Below are positions 23,427 through 32,622 of a stretch of DNA of 64,000 nucleotides, piece after piece. Location of the stretch: positions 287,147 to 351,146 of the forward strand of contig CAMBDS010000001.1 in assembly GCA_945865405.1 (NCBI GenBank). The letters are read 5' to 3'. The DNA is from Caldithrix abyssi DSM 13497 (GTDB taxonomy: Bacteria; Electryoneota; AABM5-125-24; Hatepunaeales; Hatepunaeaceae). Within the stretch, counting starts at the first letter, position 1; every line of letters begins with the position of its first letter. The position numbers were made by a program, and so were the translations under genes. A model generated the notes under the pieces. It was not told where the DNA came from and did no database searches. It worked only from the letters and a program-made list of their open reading frames with translations.

Positions 23427-25187
23427 ATGAAACTACGCACCCTTTTACTCGTTCTCGCCTTCTTGGCGGTATCCACTACCTTGCTTGCACAGGAACACTT
23501 CCCCGAAGTCGCCATCACAGACGCCAATCACTCGCTGCTCGTAACCGAATGCCGTATCGGCAACCGTGTATTGGAGGGTAATGACGAGGTCGCCGCCTTC
23601 GACCCGGACGGCGTCTGCGCAGGGGTAGCTCTCTTTGAAGCTGAACCTGGAACTGCCGGTCTGGCCCTTTGGCGCGACGACCCGCAATCAGAGGACGACG
23701 AAGGATTCGAAGAAGGCGACGCAATAATATGTCTATTGTGGGATGCTCGCGCCCATCGGGAAGTCGAGCCGGAGATGGTATTCGTTGACGGATCGGAAAC
23801 ATGGACACGGGACGGGTTTTCCATCGCTAACCTATCCGCTGAAGCTCAACCCCATTTCGAAGTCGCCGGGATAACGGATCGATCCCACAGCATTGTCGCA
23901 GAGAATTGCAATGTCGCCGAACGGATGCTGGCCATTGGTGATGAGGTAGGCGCCTTCGATTCCGAAGGTGTCTGCGCAGGTTTGGGCGTCTTTGAAGAAG
24001 ACGGCAACGATGGAATGACCGGGATTGCCCTATTCGGTGACGACCCCGAAACGGAACTTGATGAAGGATTCGAAGCCGGTGAACAATTCAACTTTCGATT
24101 CTGGGATTCGGAAATTGAACGTGAGACTCCTGTCGAGATGGAGATCCTTGATGGGGCTAATGCCTGGGAAATCAATGGCTTTTCGGTGGTGGGTCTCTAC
24201 TCCCCCGGTGTAGGGGTCGTCGTTGAAGGCGACCTCGAAAACGATTTCGGAATCTTCGACCGCTTTATGGAGCTACCCGAAACATGGACTTCGGTCATAG
24301 CCAATCGCGGGAATGGCGACCTTTTCTTGGAAAACATTACCTGCCGGGGCGATACAACTGCATTCGACGTGGAGTTATCCGGGGATGTAATCCCGGCAAA
24401 TGACACCTCCTTTGTCGAAATCAGCTTCACCTTCCCATCGGAAAATTGCGAACCGGGCAGAAACTATGAGGCATTTTTCACTCTTCACACTTCGGATGAG
24501 CCTGTCGTTTACCACCTTGTCGGCGAAACCGGCGCGGCTCGCTTTGTGATCGACCGCGATTCGATTGACATGGGTTTTGCCTGCCCGGGCGATGACGGCT
24601 ACAACACACCGCAACAGACTTTCGATACCATTTATGTCGTCAATCCCGGCAGCGCCGCCGCTCTTTTGCGAGGCATCACGTTCGGAGATTCGGCCTTTCA
24701 TTTGGCTCCGGATTTCAATGATTCAACGCTGTTATTGCCTGGCGAGGAGTTGGTCATTCCGATTGTGTTCGACCCTTGGGTGGCAGAAGAAGAAGATCAT
24801 CGCTACGGAGGCTTAATGCAGTTTGATGTTGTAAGTAGCGAGCTTCCTTCTTTGCTCCATGTCTGGCTATTTGGCGAGGCGATCTGGGGGAATGATGTGA
24901 CACCGGAGGCTCCCGCTTCAGCCTTCAGTTTTCATCTTGCAGGAGCTTATCCCAATCCGTTCAATTCCAGCACGACGATAACGTTCGGGCTCGATAAATC
25001 GGCCCCTACGCGGTTGGCGGTGTATGACTTGCAGGGCAGGTTGGTGAGAGAATTAGCGGACGAGCGAATGGCGTCAGGTACTCACAAAGTCGTCTGGGAC
25101 GCGGGGGATTTGGGGGCGGGGGTTTATATGGTTAGATTGGAAGGAAACACGGAAGCCCAAATTCAGAAATTAGTACTACTTCGATAG
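23427..25187 (+). CDS. Secreted protein with tandem duplicated domain, ASH segment and sorting CTD
   Basis: The 586-residue protein has a signal peptide (LLLVLAFLAVSTTLLAQ). Two homologous domains of about 115 residues follow (about 24-140 and 141-260). Each has the pattern HF.eVa.itD.nHS, GDEVgAFD..GVCAGlgvFE, and FWD or LWD. This repeat is common in FCB surface proteins next to CTDs. A region of two ASH-like Ig segments covers about 265-480 (FVEISFTFPSENCEPG). The CTD covers about 500-586 (GAYPNPFNSSTTITFGLDKS, VYDLQGRLVREL). It lies 12 bp upstream of the next CTD gene, suggesting an operon. Confidence 0.78.
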   Translation: MKLRTLLLVLAFLAVSTTLLAQEHFPEVAITDANHSLLVTECRIGNRVLEGNDEVAAFDPDGVCAGVALFEAEPGTAGLALWRDDPQSEDDEGFEEGDAIICLLWDARAHREVEPEMVFVDGSETWTRDGFSIANLSAEAQPHFEVAGITDRSHSIVAENCNVAERMLAIGDEVGAFDSEGVCAGLGVFEEDGNDGMTGIALFGDDPETELDEGFEAGEQFNFRFWDSEIERETPVEMEILDGANAWEINGFSVVGLYSPGVGVVVEGDLENDFGIFDRFMELPETWTSVIANRGNGDLFLENITCRGDTTAFDVELSGDVIPANDTSFVEISFTFPSENCEPGRNYEAFFTLHTSDEPVVYHLVGETGAARFVIDRDSIDMGFACPGDDGYNTPQQTFDTIYVVNPGSAAALLRGITFGDSAFHLAPDFNDSTLLLPGEELVIPIVFDPWVAEEEDHRYGGLMQFDVVSSELPSLLHVWLFGEAIWGNDVTPEAPASAFSFHLAGAYPNPFNSSTTITFGLDKSAPTRLAVYDLQGRLVRELADERMASGTHKVVWDAGDLGAGVYMVRLEGNTEAQIQKLVLLR

Positions 25188-25199
25188 AAAGAACATTCT

Positions 25200-27488
25200 A
25201 TGAAATTCATAGTAACCACCTTGTTGCTCGTCACCTTGGGATTCTTCAGAAACCTTTCAGGGCAAGAGGCATTGAATCTGGCGGGCAGTCATTTGGACTA
25301 CTGGGGCGGGACCGAAAGCATTCTCCTAAGCAACCGAACCGCCTACATCTCCACAGAAAATCTTGGTTTGCTTGTCTATGACCTCGAAGATCCTTCCCAC
25401 CCGGCGCGGCTTCATCGCTGGCGTCAATTTCGCTTGGAAATGCTTGGCGAATGGAATGGATACCTGACAGGAGTCACTGGCGAACACCTTGTTTTTATTG
25501 ATGTCTCTAATCCGGACGAGCCGCAATTGGTCAGCACAATCGAGGCACATAACGTTGCTTCATACCGCTTCAGCGATACTCTCTGTTTTATAAGCACATA
25601 TCACTCGGAGTCTCTTGGTATCGGTAACGGTTCTATTGGAAGTGTAAGCTTGAGTATTTACGGTGTTTCAGACCCTCAAAATCCAAATCTCAGGTATAGC
25701 CAAGAGCAAAGCTGGTTCGGGGTTCGGAACCGCAACTTTGTCAATGTCGGATTTGATCATATGATTTATTTTCAAGGCTATTTATACGCTTCCCAACGTG
25801 GGGACGGATTATTAGGAGTATGGAACACCCGTAGTGCCGACACCCTCGAACTGGTTGCCGAACTCGCTTCTCACGGAGGTCAGGGATTGGTAATTCAAGG
25901 CGAATTTCTCCTTGACATCAATAGTAGGTTGGTGACCCTCTACTCATTGGCTGATCCAGTGGCTCCCGACTCAATCGGATCTTTGCGGTATGATTATTCC
26001 GGCGTATGTATTCGTGACACTCTGCTTTATCGTGTGAGCTACTTTGATTCAACTTTGCAGATCATCGACATCAGCGATTTCCAGCATCCCAATCCCATTG
26101 GGCAGTTGCGGCTTCCTGTGCGACCTCTCGGCTGGTTTGCCGTCTCAAACGATGCAGGCATAATTCTCACTGAGAGATCTGCGATGGCAGAAATTATTGA
26201 CCTGACCGAATTATCTTCTCCAGAATTGAGTTCTGTTATCGGTGCACCGGGGTCAATTGCAGAAGTCTGGAAATTTGGAGATTTACTTTTCAGCTATGTA
26301 AATGGAGAAGGGCTCATAATCTCCGATTGCACCGAGAGAACACGCCCCGTTCAAGTTTCGTTGCTTCCACTTCATCGAGTAACATCGGTTGTGATGCAAG
26401 AGTCGTATGCCATCGTTTCCGTTGACGACAAAGTAATAATCTACAATCTCGCAGAACCGACTGCGCCCGAGCAAGTTACGGCAATCGCTCCCCAACTTGG
26501 ATCAACTTATGATGTGGAACTGTTCAGAAATGCCCTCTATGTTGCCGGTCATAATGGACTTAAGTTATACGATATTAATAATATCCGCTCCCCAAGATTG
26601 GTATCCACCATCGGAAATCGAGGTGTTGCTGAATTGCAAATAGTTGATGCACTTCTTTTAGCTCGAGAAGGCGTCACTGCTTCGGTTTTCTCTATCGCCA
26701 ACCCATTCTTACCAAGGTTGATCGCACCCTATGAACGTGAGAACCGAGAGCGAGATCAGGCAGTGGGTATGCTTGCGATTGATAAGACTCTTTTCCTATT
26801 TCGGATCTTCAATCCTGCCGAAGATGAGTACCCGCCCATTCTAGATGTCATTGATATCAGTCAACCAGATAGTGCTCGATTGATTAGGACACATTATAGC
26901 GGCAGTTTTGAAGCACAATTCGGGTGGTCGTCCAACATAAATGGACGTTTGGGGATGGTTTATCAGGATAGGCTCCACATCTACAGCCTAAATGCATTTC
27001 ATGATTACGGCCCAACAAGTTATGCCTGGTATCAGCTACAGCCTTATTCGAGAGGAGCTTCAATTGTTGACGGTGATTATCTCTACGTCACGACTCCGGG
27101 CGGCATCGATATTTATGACGCCCGACCTCTCGCAATCGAGAGTGATCCTGACTTCATCCTTCATCCTTCATCCCTCATCCTTTCAGAGCCCTTCCCCAAC
27201 CCTTTCAACTCCAGCACGACGATAATGTTTGGGCTCGATAAATCGGCCCCTACGCGGTTGGCGGTGTATGACTTGTCGGGAAGACTTGTCGCTAATTTGC
27301 TTGACAGGCAGGGACGCCTGTCGTACGGAGCGGGAAGAAAAATTACCCCCCCTACCCCCCCTGCAATAGCAGGGGGGGATCGCCGGACAGTCGTCTGGGA
27401 TGCGGGAAATATTCCGGCAGGTGTCTATCTGGTGAGGTTGGAGGCGGGTGAAAAAGTCACGACAAGAAAGGTCGTTCTGATGAGGTGA
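25200..27488 (+). CDS. LVIVD-repeat beta-propeller surface protein with sorting CTD
   Basis: The 762-residue protein has a signal peptide (KFIVTTLLLVTLGFFRNLSG). The body carries many LVIVD-type repeats, each a strand pair plus 'DxSxPxxPxLV' turn: VFIDVSNPDEPQLVSTI, YNLAEPTAPEQVTAI, YDINNIRSPRLVSTIG, IDISQPDSARLIRTH. These form a beta-propeller. A reverse-oriented GGATGAR heptamer tract encodes FILHPSSLIL just before the CTD. Within the CTD, palindromes at 27303-27322 and 27355-27378 add about 30 residues (DRQGRLSYGAG..TPPTPPAIAGG) between LVANLL and TVVWDAG without breaking the frame. Confidence 0.82.
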   Translation: MKFIVTTLLLVTLGFFRNLSGQEALNLAGSHLDYWGGTESILLSNRTAYISTENLGLLVYDLEDPSHPARLHRWRQFRLEMLGEWNGYLTGVTGEHLVFIDVSNPDEPQLVSTIEAHNVASYRFSDTLCFISTYHSESLGIGNGSIGSVSLSIYGVSDPQNPNLRYSQEQSWFGVRNRNFVNVGFDHMIYFQGYLYASQRGDGLLGVWNTRSADTLELVAELASHGGQGLVIQGEFLLDINSRLVTLYSLADPVAPDSIGSLRYDYSGVCIRDTLLYRVSYFDSTLQIIDISDFQHPNPIGQLRLPVRPLGWFAVSNDAGIILTERSAMAEIIDLTELSSPELSSVIGAPGSIAEVWKFGDLLFSYVNGEGLIISDCTERTRPVQVSLLPLHRVTSVVMQESYAIVSVDDKVIIYNLAEPTAPEQVTAIAPQLGSTYDVELFRNALYVAGHNGLKLYDINNIRSPRLVSTIGNRGVAELQIVDALLLAREGVTASVFSIANPFLPRLIAPYERENRERDQAVGMLAIDKTLFLFRIFNPAEDEYPPILDVIDISQPDSARLIRTHYSGSFEAQFGWSSNINGRLGMVYQDRLHIYSLNAFHDYGPTSYAWYQLQPYSRGASIVDGDYLYVTTPGGIDIYDARPLAIESDPDFILHPSSLILSEPFPNPFNSSTTIMFGLDKSAPTRLAVYDLSGRLVANLLDRQGRLSYGAGRKITPPTPPAIAGGDRRTVVWDAGNIPAGVYLVRLEAGEKVTTRKVVLMR
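27151..27184. repeat. Heptamer tract inside a coding sequence
   Basis: Reverse-oriented GGATGAR tract (TTCATCC units) in the linker between propeller and CTD. It is the same repeat that follows phage genes at 781, 2485 and 5530. Confidence 0.75.
27301..27379. repeat. Two palindromic modules inserted in frame in a CTD
   Basis: The modules are GACAGGC/GCCTGTC (27303-27309 with 27316-27322) with a TCGTACGGAGCGGGA tail, and CCCCCCCTGC/GCAGGGGGGG (27355-27364 with 27369-27378). The second also occurs in the CDS at 33883-33919, and related forms occur in intergenic arrays. Confidence 0.85.
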
Positions 27489-27553
27489 CAGCCTCATTTT
27501 CGGATTTGTCAAGTTTCCGACTTGCGGAAGCCCTCACTTTCCTCCGTTTGGGC

Positions 27554-27582
27554 TTGCCACAGTGCTATCTATGATGTATATT
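27554..27582 (+). promoter_or_regulatory. Sigma-70-type promoter of the metallopeptidase gene
   Basis: TTGCCA (27554-27559), 17-bp spacer, TATATT (27577-27582), 36 bp before the TTG start. Confidence 0.75.
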
Positions 27583-27618
27583 AGGCGGTTAACATCGTTT
27601 AATTAGCGAGTAATTCCC

Positions 27619-29853
27619 TTGCGTCAATCGTCAACACTCATCGCTGCCCTGGCAGCAACCCTACTGGTTTCATCCGTCAGCTTTGCCGAGATGTTTATAC
27701 GCTGGCCTGCCGAATCTATGGAACTCGATGTCCAGTTCGACACTGAAGCGCATACCGTCAGCGGTGTAGCCAGGATGACCCTGTCGCTGGAAGGCCCTCG
27801 GAAGATTGGCTTTCTGCTCAACAAAGACTTCACGGTCAACTCGATCACCGCCAACGGCAAGCGATGCGAGATGAGCAGTGACGCCGATTACTCTCCATCG
27901 GAAGTGTCGGATGCTTATGGAGTTTATGGCAAATGGGAGACCTCGAAAGCCCTCTACTGGAAGGCAACCATGCCAAAGAAAGCCCTCCGCAAGCGTGATG
28001 CATTGACGGTCGAGGTGCAATTCTCAGGCAAAATGTACGCTCCTCCGGACGGGCGGAAATTCTCACGTGAAGAGATCGCCCTCGAAGTTGATGGCAGTAT
28101 CGGCGAGGAAGGGATCTTCCTTTCAAGCGGCTCCTTCTGGTTCCCCCGCATGCCTGATGCACCTTGCCCGTACAAGATCACGGCTCGCCTGCCGGAAGGG
28201 TGGAACTACGTCACCAACGGAGTGCCATCCCCGCCGGTAAGGGCAGGTTATCTCACCGAAATAACTTATACTTCTGCAATTCCATCCAATGGAATCGATC
28301 TTGCGGCGGGTCCCTTCGTTGTCAAGTCTATCGAGCATGAAGGGATCACCGTTTCGACGTATTTCCTGCCCGCTGAGGCCAGTCTCTCCGATGGCTATCT
28401 TGAAGCTTGCAAGGGATTCCTGTCGATGTATTCCAAGATGATTGGGCCTTACCCGTTCCCGAAGTTTGCGGTCGTCGATAACTTTTTGCCTTCAGGCTAC
28501 GGAATGCCGGGCTGGACGCTGCTGGGATCGGAAGTGCTTCGATTGCCGTTCATCAAAGAGACGTCCCTCGGACACGAGATTTTGCACAACTGGTTCGGAA
28601 ACGGGATACTTGTCGATTATCGGGAAGGCAACTGGTGCGAAGGCTTGACGATGTATCTTGCTGACCACAAGTACAAGGCCGACGCCAACGCAGATGCGGC
28701 AGTAGAGTTTCGCAACAACACTCTGCGGGAATATGCAGACTATGTTAACGCCACTAACGACTACCCCGTCACGCAATTTTCCGAGCGAAAAAACCAGGCT
28801 GACCGTGCGATAGGTTACGGCAAGGTGATGATGATCTTCCACATGCTGAAGACGATGTATGACGAGGAAGACACGACCCTCTTCTACCAGGTTCTACAAC
28901 AGGGGTACAAAGAAAACCTCCACAAGCCGATGTCGTGGTCGAAGTGGCGACAGTTGTTCGAGAATCGTTTGACCCAGAAGATCGGCTGGTTTTTCCCGCA
29001 ATGGCTGGAAAGGAAGGGGCTTCCGACACTCAGCATCGAAAATGCGGAGGTTTGGCACGATCAGGGGATGTGGTATGCTGAATTTGACATTTATACTGAT
29101 CCAAGCGAAACCCAATCCTGGGTTTATCCGCTCATAATCCGTGCTGTATCGGATGAGGGAGATTTCGATTACGCTGTTGAGATAATGGGATCACCTCAGC
29201 ATGTGAGCCTGACCGGGTACGGTTTTCTTGATTTTATTCGCGCCGATCCGACCGCCGACCTGTTCCGTATGCTTTACAAGGAGGAGATGCCTCTTACGAT
29301 CTCGGCCTTCATTGGTGATAAGGAAGGAATTCTTGTCGTCCCGTCAAGAGGCACATTTGCAGCCGGATATAGAGAGGCCGCCGAAGGTCTGAAGACTCCT
29401 GGCCAGCAGGTAATCACAGACGCCGAATTCAGGCCCGACATGGCTTCGCGGTCGCTTTGGCTATTCGGTTCGCCGGAAGAGAACAGCATCACAGCCAAGT
29501 TCCCGCCGCACCCGAAACGGATGGATTTCCTTCCAGACAGGCCTGCCCGCTGGAGAGAAGAAGACCCGCTTCCTCCCGGCATAGGTTTTAGAGGCGAGGA
29601 ATTCCGGGGCGGACCTTTCACAGGCACGATGATTCTCCCGAATACGAGAGATGAGACCAAGAGCGTCGTTTATACTGTGTCGCTACAAGGTACCTACCCG
29701 GTTGAAGGGACGCGAAAGATCCCGCACTATGGCAAGTATAGTTACTTGATGTTCGAAGGCGCTACCAACGTCCGCAAAGGCGTCTGGGCGGCCTCGGGTA
29801 TTTGCCCGATGGTCTGGGAAGCACCGCCCGTTCCTTCTGATGAGAAGTGGTAG
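27619..29853 (+). CDS. Secreted M1-type (gluzincin) metallopeptidase
   Basis: The 744-residue protein starts at TTG 27619 and has a signal peptide (TLIAALAATLLVSSVSFAE). An N-terminal beta domain of aminopeptidase-N type covers about 30-235. The catalytic domain has HEILH at 319-323 and a third zinc ligand Glu in GNWCEGL (341), 17 residues after the second His; the classical M1 spacing is 18. The exopeptidase GAMEN motif is replaced by GYGMPGWTLLG, so the peptide specificity may differ. The C-terminal 200 residues are of unknown fold. It is a single-gene unit, with its own promoter and a strong terminator after it. Confidence 0.85.
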   Translation: MRQSSTLIAALAATLLVSSVSFAEMFIRWPAESMELDVQFDTEAHTVSGVARMTLSLEGPRKIGFLLNKDFTVNSITANGKRCEMSSDADYSPSEVSDAYGVYGKWETSKALYWKATMPKKALRKRDALTVEVQFSGKMYAPPDGRKFSREEIALEVDGSIGEEGIFLSSGSFWFPRMPDAPCPYKITARLPEGWNYVTNGVPSPPVRAGYLTEITYTSAIPSNGIDLAAGPFVVKSIEHEGITVSTYFLPAEASLSDGYLEACKGFLSMYSKMIGPYPFPKFAVVDNFLPSGYGMPGWTLLGSEVLRLPFIKETSLGHEILHNWFGNGILVDYREGNWCEGLTMYLADHKYKADANADAAVEFRNNTLREYADYVNATNDYPVTQFSERKNQADRAIGYGKVMMIFHMLKTMYDEEDTTLFYQVLQQGYKENLHKPMSWSKWRQLFENRLTQKIGWFFPQWLERKGLPTLSIENAEVWHDQGMWYAEFDIYTDPSETQSWVYPLIIRAVSDEGDFDYAVEIMGSPQHVSLTGYGFLDFIRADPTADLFRMLYKEEMPLTISAFIGDKEGILVVPSRGTFAAGYREAAEGLKTPGQQVITDAEFRPDMASRSLWLFGSPEENSITAKFPPHPKRMDFLPDRPARWREEDPLPPGIGFRGEEFRGGPFTGTMILPNTRDETKSVVYTVSLQGTYPVEGTRKIPHYGKYSYLMFEGATNVRKGVWAASGICPMVWEAPPVPSDEKW

Positions 29854-29882
29854 TGGAATGAGGGTGGGCAGATAGTCTTGGA

Positions 29883-29924
29883 AACGTGGAGTCAACACAA
29901 AGGTTTTGACTCCACGTTTTTTTT
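29883..29924 (+). terminator. Rho-independent terminator
   Basis: A 13-bp stem (29883-29895 with 29906-29918, AACGTGGAGTCAA and its complement), a 10-base loop and a T-run. It terminates the metallopeptidase gene. Confidence 0.92.
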
Positions 29925-29994
29925 GTGGGGAAATGCCGTGTCGGGGCAATTTTTTTTTATGAGATTGAGTTTTTTTGCAATATTCAAGAGTCCC

Positions 29995-30060
29995 GCTGGC
30001 AGACGCCCTCGTCTGCCAGCATTAAGCTTTAATTTTCCGTCAGACGAGGGCGTCTGACGG
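29995..30060. repeat. Two palindromic modules, opposite loop orientation
   Basis: GCTGGCAGACG-ccct-CGTCTGCCAGC (29995-30020) and CCGTCAGACG-aggg-CGTCTGACGG (30037-30060). With the terminator and an AT-rich leader (30061-30258) these make up the gene-free stretch 29854-30258. Confidence 0.85.
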
Positions 30061-30258
30061 CGGAATAGCCAGGATTTGCGAAAAAATTATAGAAACCAAA
30101 GTTTTCCAAAATTTGCATTATGATCTCGAAGCTATTAACTTGAATTATCACTATGAAAGATTCTCGATTGGCGTCATGTATAAACCACGCCAAACTCAAC
30201 AGCACCCAAATCTTCTTCCAGATATTGAATCCAAGTCCATTAACCAAAGGAGTAAAAG

Positions 30259-32571
30259 ATGAAGAAGTGCTTCCCGTCCCTCAGCCTCGTTCTGGCGTTA
30301 CTCGCCCCTCTCGCTGTTTCCTTCGCCGATGGCATTCTGAACATCCCTGATGACGAAGGCGTCGGCACGATTTTTCCTCTCGTCGGCGTCACCGTCTCGG
30401 TCGAAATCCGCAATCAAGTAGCTATTACCACCGTCCGCAACAGCTTCGTAGTCGATGGCGAAGACACCGTTGCAACCGTCTATAACTACCGACTTCCGGC
30501 TACCGCCAGCGTGACCGGCTTTGGCATCTGGATCGGTGACAGCCTTGCGATGTTCGACCTGCGACCCGGCCAACATGGTGGTCACGACACCAGCGGCTTT
30601 GGCGAGCAGAACTCCGACCTTAGAAACTCGCTCGGCAGCAACCCGTTCGTAATAGGCCTTCACACGACCCCGCCCGGTATCTTCATGACCGAACTGCGGT
30701 ATGTTGAGCTATTGGATTACGACTTCGGTGAGGTGGAGTACGCCTACCCGCTCTACACGGGCGAGTACCTCCGCCAGGCTATCGATACGATTTCGATAAC
30801 GGGAACCTACGAATCACAGCGCGAAGTGCTGGAGGTCTCTGGCAACTATGAGGAGAATCTTCAGATTGAGCCAGCCGATCAGTATCACGGCTCATTTTCG
30901 CTGGAGATGGAGAACCACCGTCCCCAAGAGGACTTGATCCTGAAACTGAATTACAATCAGGAGGATATCGGCGCGTGGCTCCTTACCCATCGTTCCAACG
31001 CCGAACGGTCGGGTTATTTCATGCTGATCATAGATCCGGGGATTGTCGATACGACAGAGGCGGTGGAAAAATACTTCACTTTTATCATAGACGCCTCGGG
31101 CAGTATGAGTGGCAACAAGATCGTTCAAGCCCGTCAGGCAGTCCTGCGTTGCCTCGATAATCTCTTTGAATTTGACCACTTCAGCATCATCGATTTCGAC
31201 TCTGAAGTCCGCCATTTTCGGCAGGAAATGGTTCCGGCTGATCGCCAGAATTTGAACTCGGCACGCAATTATGTGTCGAGAATTCAAGCGCGTGGCTCGA
31301 CAAACACTTACGATGCATTGATGGCCGCTGTCGAGCAGGAGATGGACGATGAAGCCGCCAATCAAATCATCTTCGCCACGGACGGACGGCCAACTGCCGG
31401 GCCTTCCACTGACCCGGTGGTTATTACCCGCGACGTTACCGAAGCAAACCAGTTTCACGCACGCATTTTTTCATTTGGGATCGGGGAAGGACTTAACGTT
31501 CAATTTCTAACAGCCCTTTCCGAAGCGAACGATGGCGAGGCGATCATCTTCGATCCGGACAACGCGCCGATCGACGAAATCGTCGATGACTTTTACACCC
31601 GTCAATCGCGGCCTGCGCTGATAAATCCGGTAGTGGAATTTGCCGAAGAGCTTGAGACCGACAGCCTCTTTCCGCCAAGGTTGCAGAATGTCGCGGCGGG
31701 CAACCAGCTCTATCTGTTCGGTCGCTACTCGTCTTTCGGCGACTTTGACCTGAGCCTTTCCGGTAGAATGCCAGCGGGAGACACTACGCTCAATTTCGAC
31801 GCATTGGCTTTCCCTGAGGAAGAAGTGGGCAATGAGTTTGTGCCGCGACTTTGGGCGAAATCGGCAATCGACTACTACCTGAAGTGGATGCTGATTCACG
31901 GCGAGGATGAAGAAATCATCGCGAAGATCATTGAGCTGTCTCTCGAATACGGCATCCTGACAAAGTACACCGGGTTCGTCGATCCGAACGATCCCCCGCC
32001 TCCGCCGGACGACTCAGGCCAAATAGCCGTGCAGGAGCCTGACCTAGCCTGGTTCTCGGCCATCCCAACCATCGGCGGCACCGAGCTTACCTGGACGGTC
32101 AGCGGTGTCACCAGCGCGATAGCTTACAATGTCTATAAGGCTTCGACGCCAGCGGGGCCCTGGGTCAGGTTGAACGAAACACCGCTCTCGTCGCCTCGCT
32201 TTGTCGATGCAATGGGCCGCCCAGGTGAGGTCGCCTATTACCGCATCGAAGTGCTTTATGACGATACGAGCTGGCAGTCGGAACCACTTGTGACGGGGGA
32301 GATGCCGTCATCATTTGCGCTCAACTCCATCCACCCCAATCCCTTCAACGGTCAAACGGTGATTTCGTTCGACCTCGATCACTCGGGCATTATTGATGTA
32401 GCGGTGTTCGACCTTTCGGGCAGGCGGATTGCGACTATTGAGAGTGGACAGTTTAATGCAGGCAAGCACAGTCTTGTCTGGAACGCCGAAGCGACTCCTG
32501 CAGGAGTCTATCTGGTGAAAATCAGTGGGGCAGGCGGTGTCCGCTCGTCGCGGATGGCTTTGGTTCGATAA
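30259..32571 (+). CDS. VIT/von Willebrand A domain surface protein with sorting CTD
   Basis: The 770-residue protein starts at ATG 30259 after AAAGGAGT and has a signal peptide (FPSLSLVLALLAPLAVSFAD). A VIT domain spans about 30-150 (VSVEIRNQVAITTVRNSFVV). A vWA domain spans about 270-440 with an intact metal-ion-dependent adhesion site (IIDASGSMSGNK, then SxxGSTNTYDALM and IFATDGRPTAG). An FN3-like domain covers about 590-675 (AYNVYKASTPAGPWVRL). The last 85 residues are a CTD (IHPNPFNGQTVISF, VFDLSGRRIATIE). VIT/vWA pairs occur in inter-alpha-trypsin-inhibitor-type adhesion proteins. A surface adhesin role is inferred. Confidence 0.88.
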   Translation: MKKCFPSLSLVLALLAPLAVSFADGILNIPDDEGVGTIFPLVGVTVSVEIRNQVAITTVRNSFVVDGEDTVATVYNYRLPATASVTGFGIWIGDSLAMFDLRPGQHGGHDTSGFGEQNSDLRNSLGSNPFVIGLHTTPPGIFMTELRYVELLDYDFGEVEYAYPLYTGEYLRQAIDTISITGTYESQREVLEVSGNYEENLQIEPADQYHGSFSLEMENHRPQEDLILKLNYNQEDIGAWLLTHRSNAERSGYFMLIIDPGIVDTTEAVEKYFTFIIDASGSMSGNKIVQARQAVLRCLDNLFEFDHFSIIDFDSEVRHFRQEMVPADRQNLNSARNYVSRIQARGSTNTYDALMAAVEQEMDDEAANQIIFATDGRPTAGPSTDPVVITRDVTEANQFHARIFSFGIGEGLNVQFLTALSEANDGEAIIFDPDNAPIDEIVDDFYTRQSRPALINPVVEFAEELETDSLFPPRLQNVAAGNQLYLFGRYSSFGDFDLSLSGRMPAGDTTLNFDALAFPEEEVGNEFVPRLWAKSAIDYYLKWMLIHGEDEEIIAKIIELSLEYGILTKYTGFVDPNDPPPPPDDSGQIAVQEPDLAWFSAIPTIGGTELTWTVSGVTSAIAYNVYKASTPAGPWVRLNETPLSSPRFVDAMGRPGEVAYYRIEVLYDDTSWQSEPLVTGEMPSSFALNSIHPNPFNGQTVISFDLDHSGIIDVAVFDLSGRRIATIESGQFNAGKHSLVWNAEATPAGVYLVKISGAGGVRSSRMALVR

Positions 32572-32622
32572 ACCTAACTTAGGAATAAGCGGGCGGGAGA
32601 AATCCCGTCCGCTTCTCATCTA

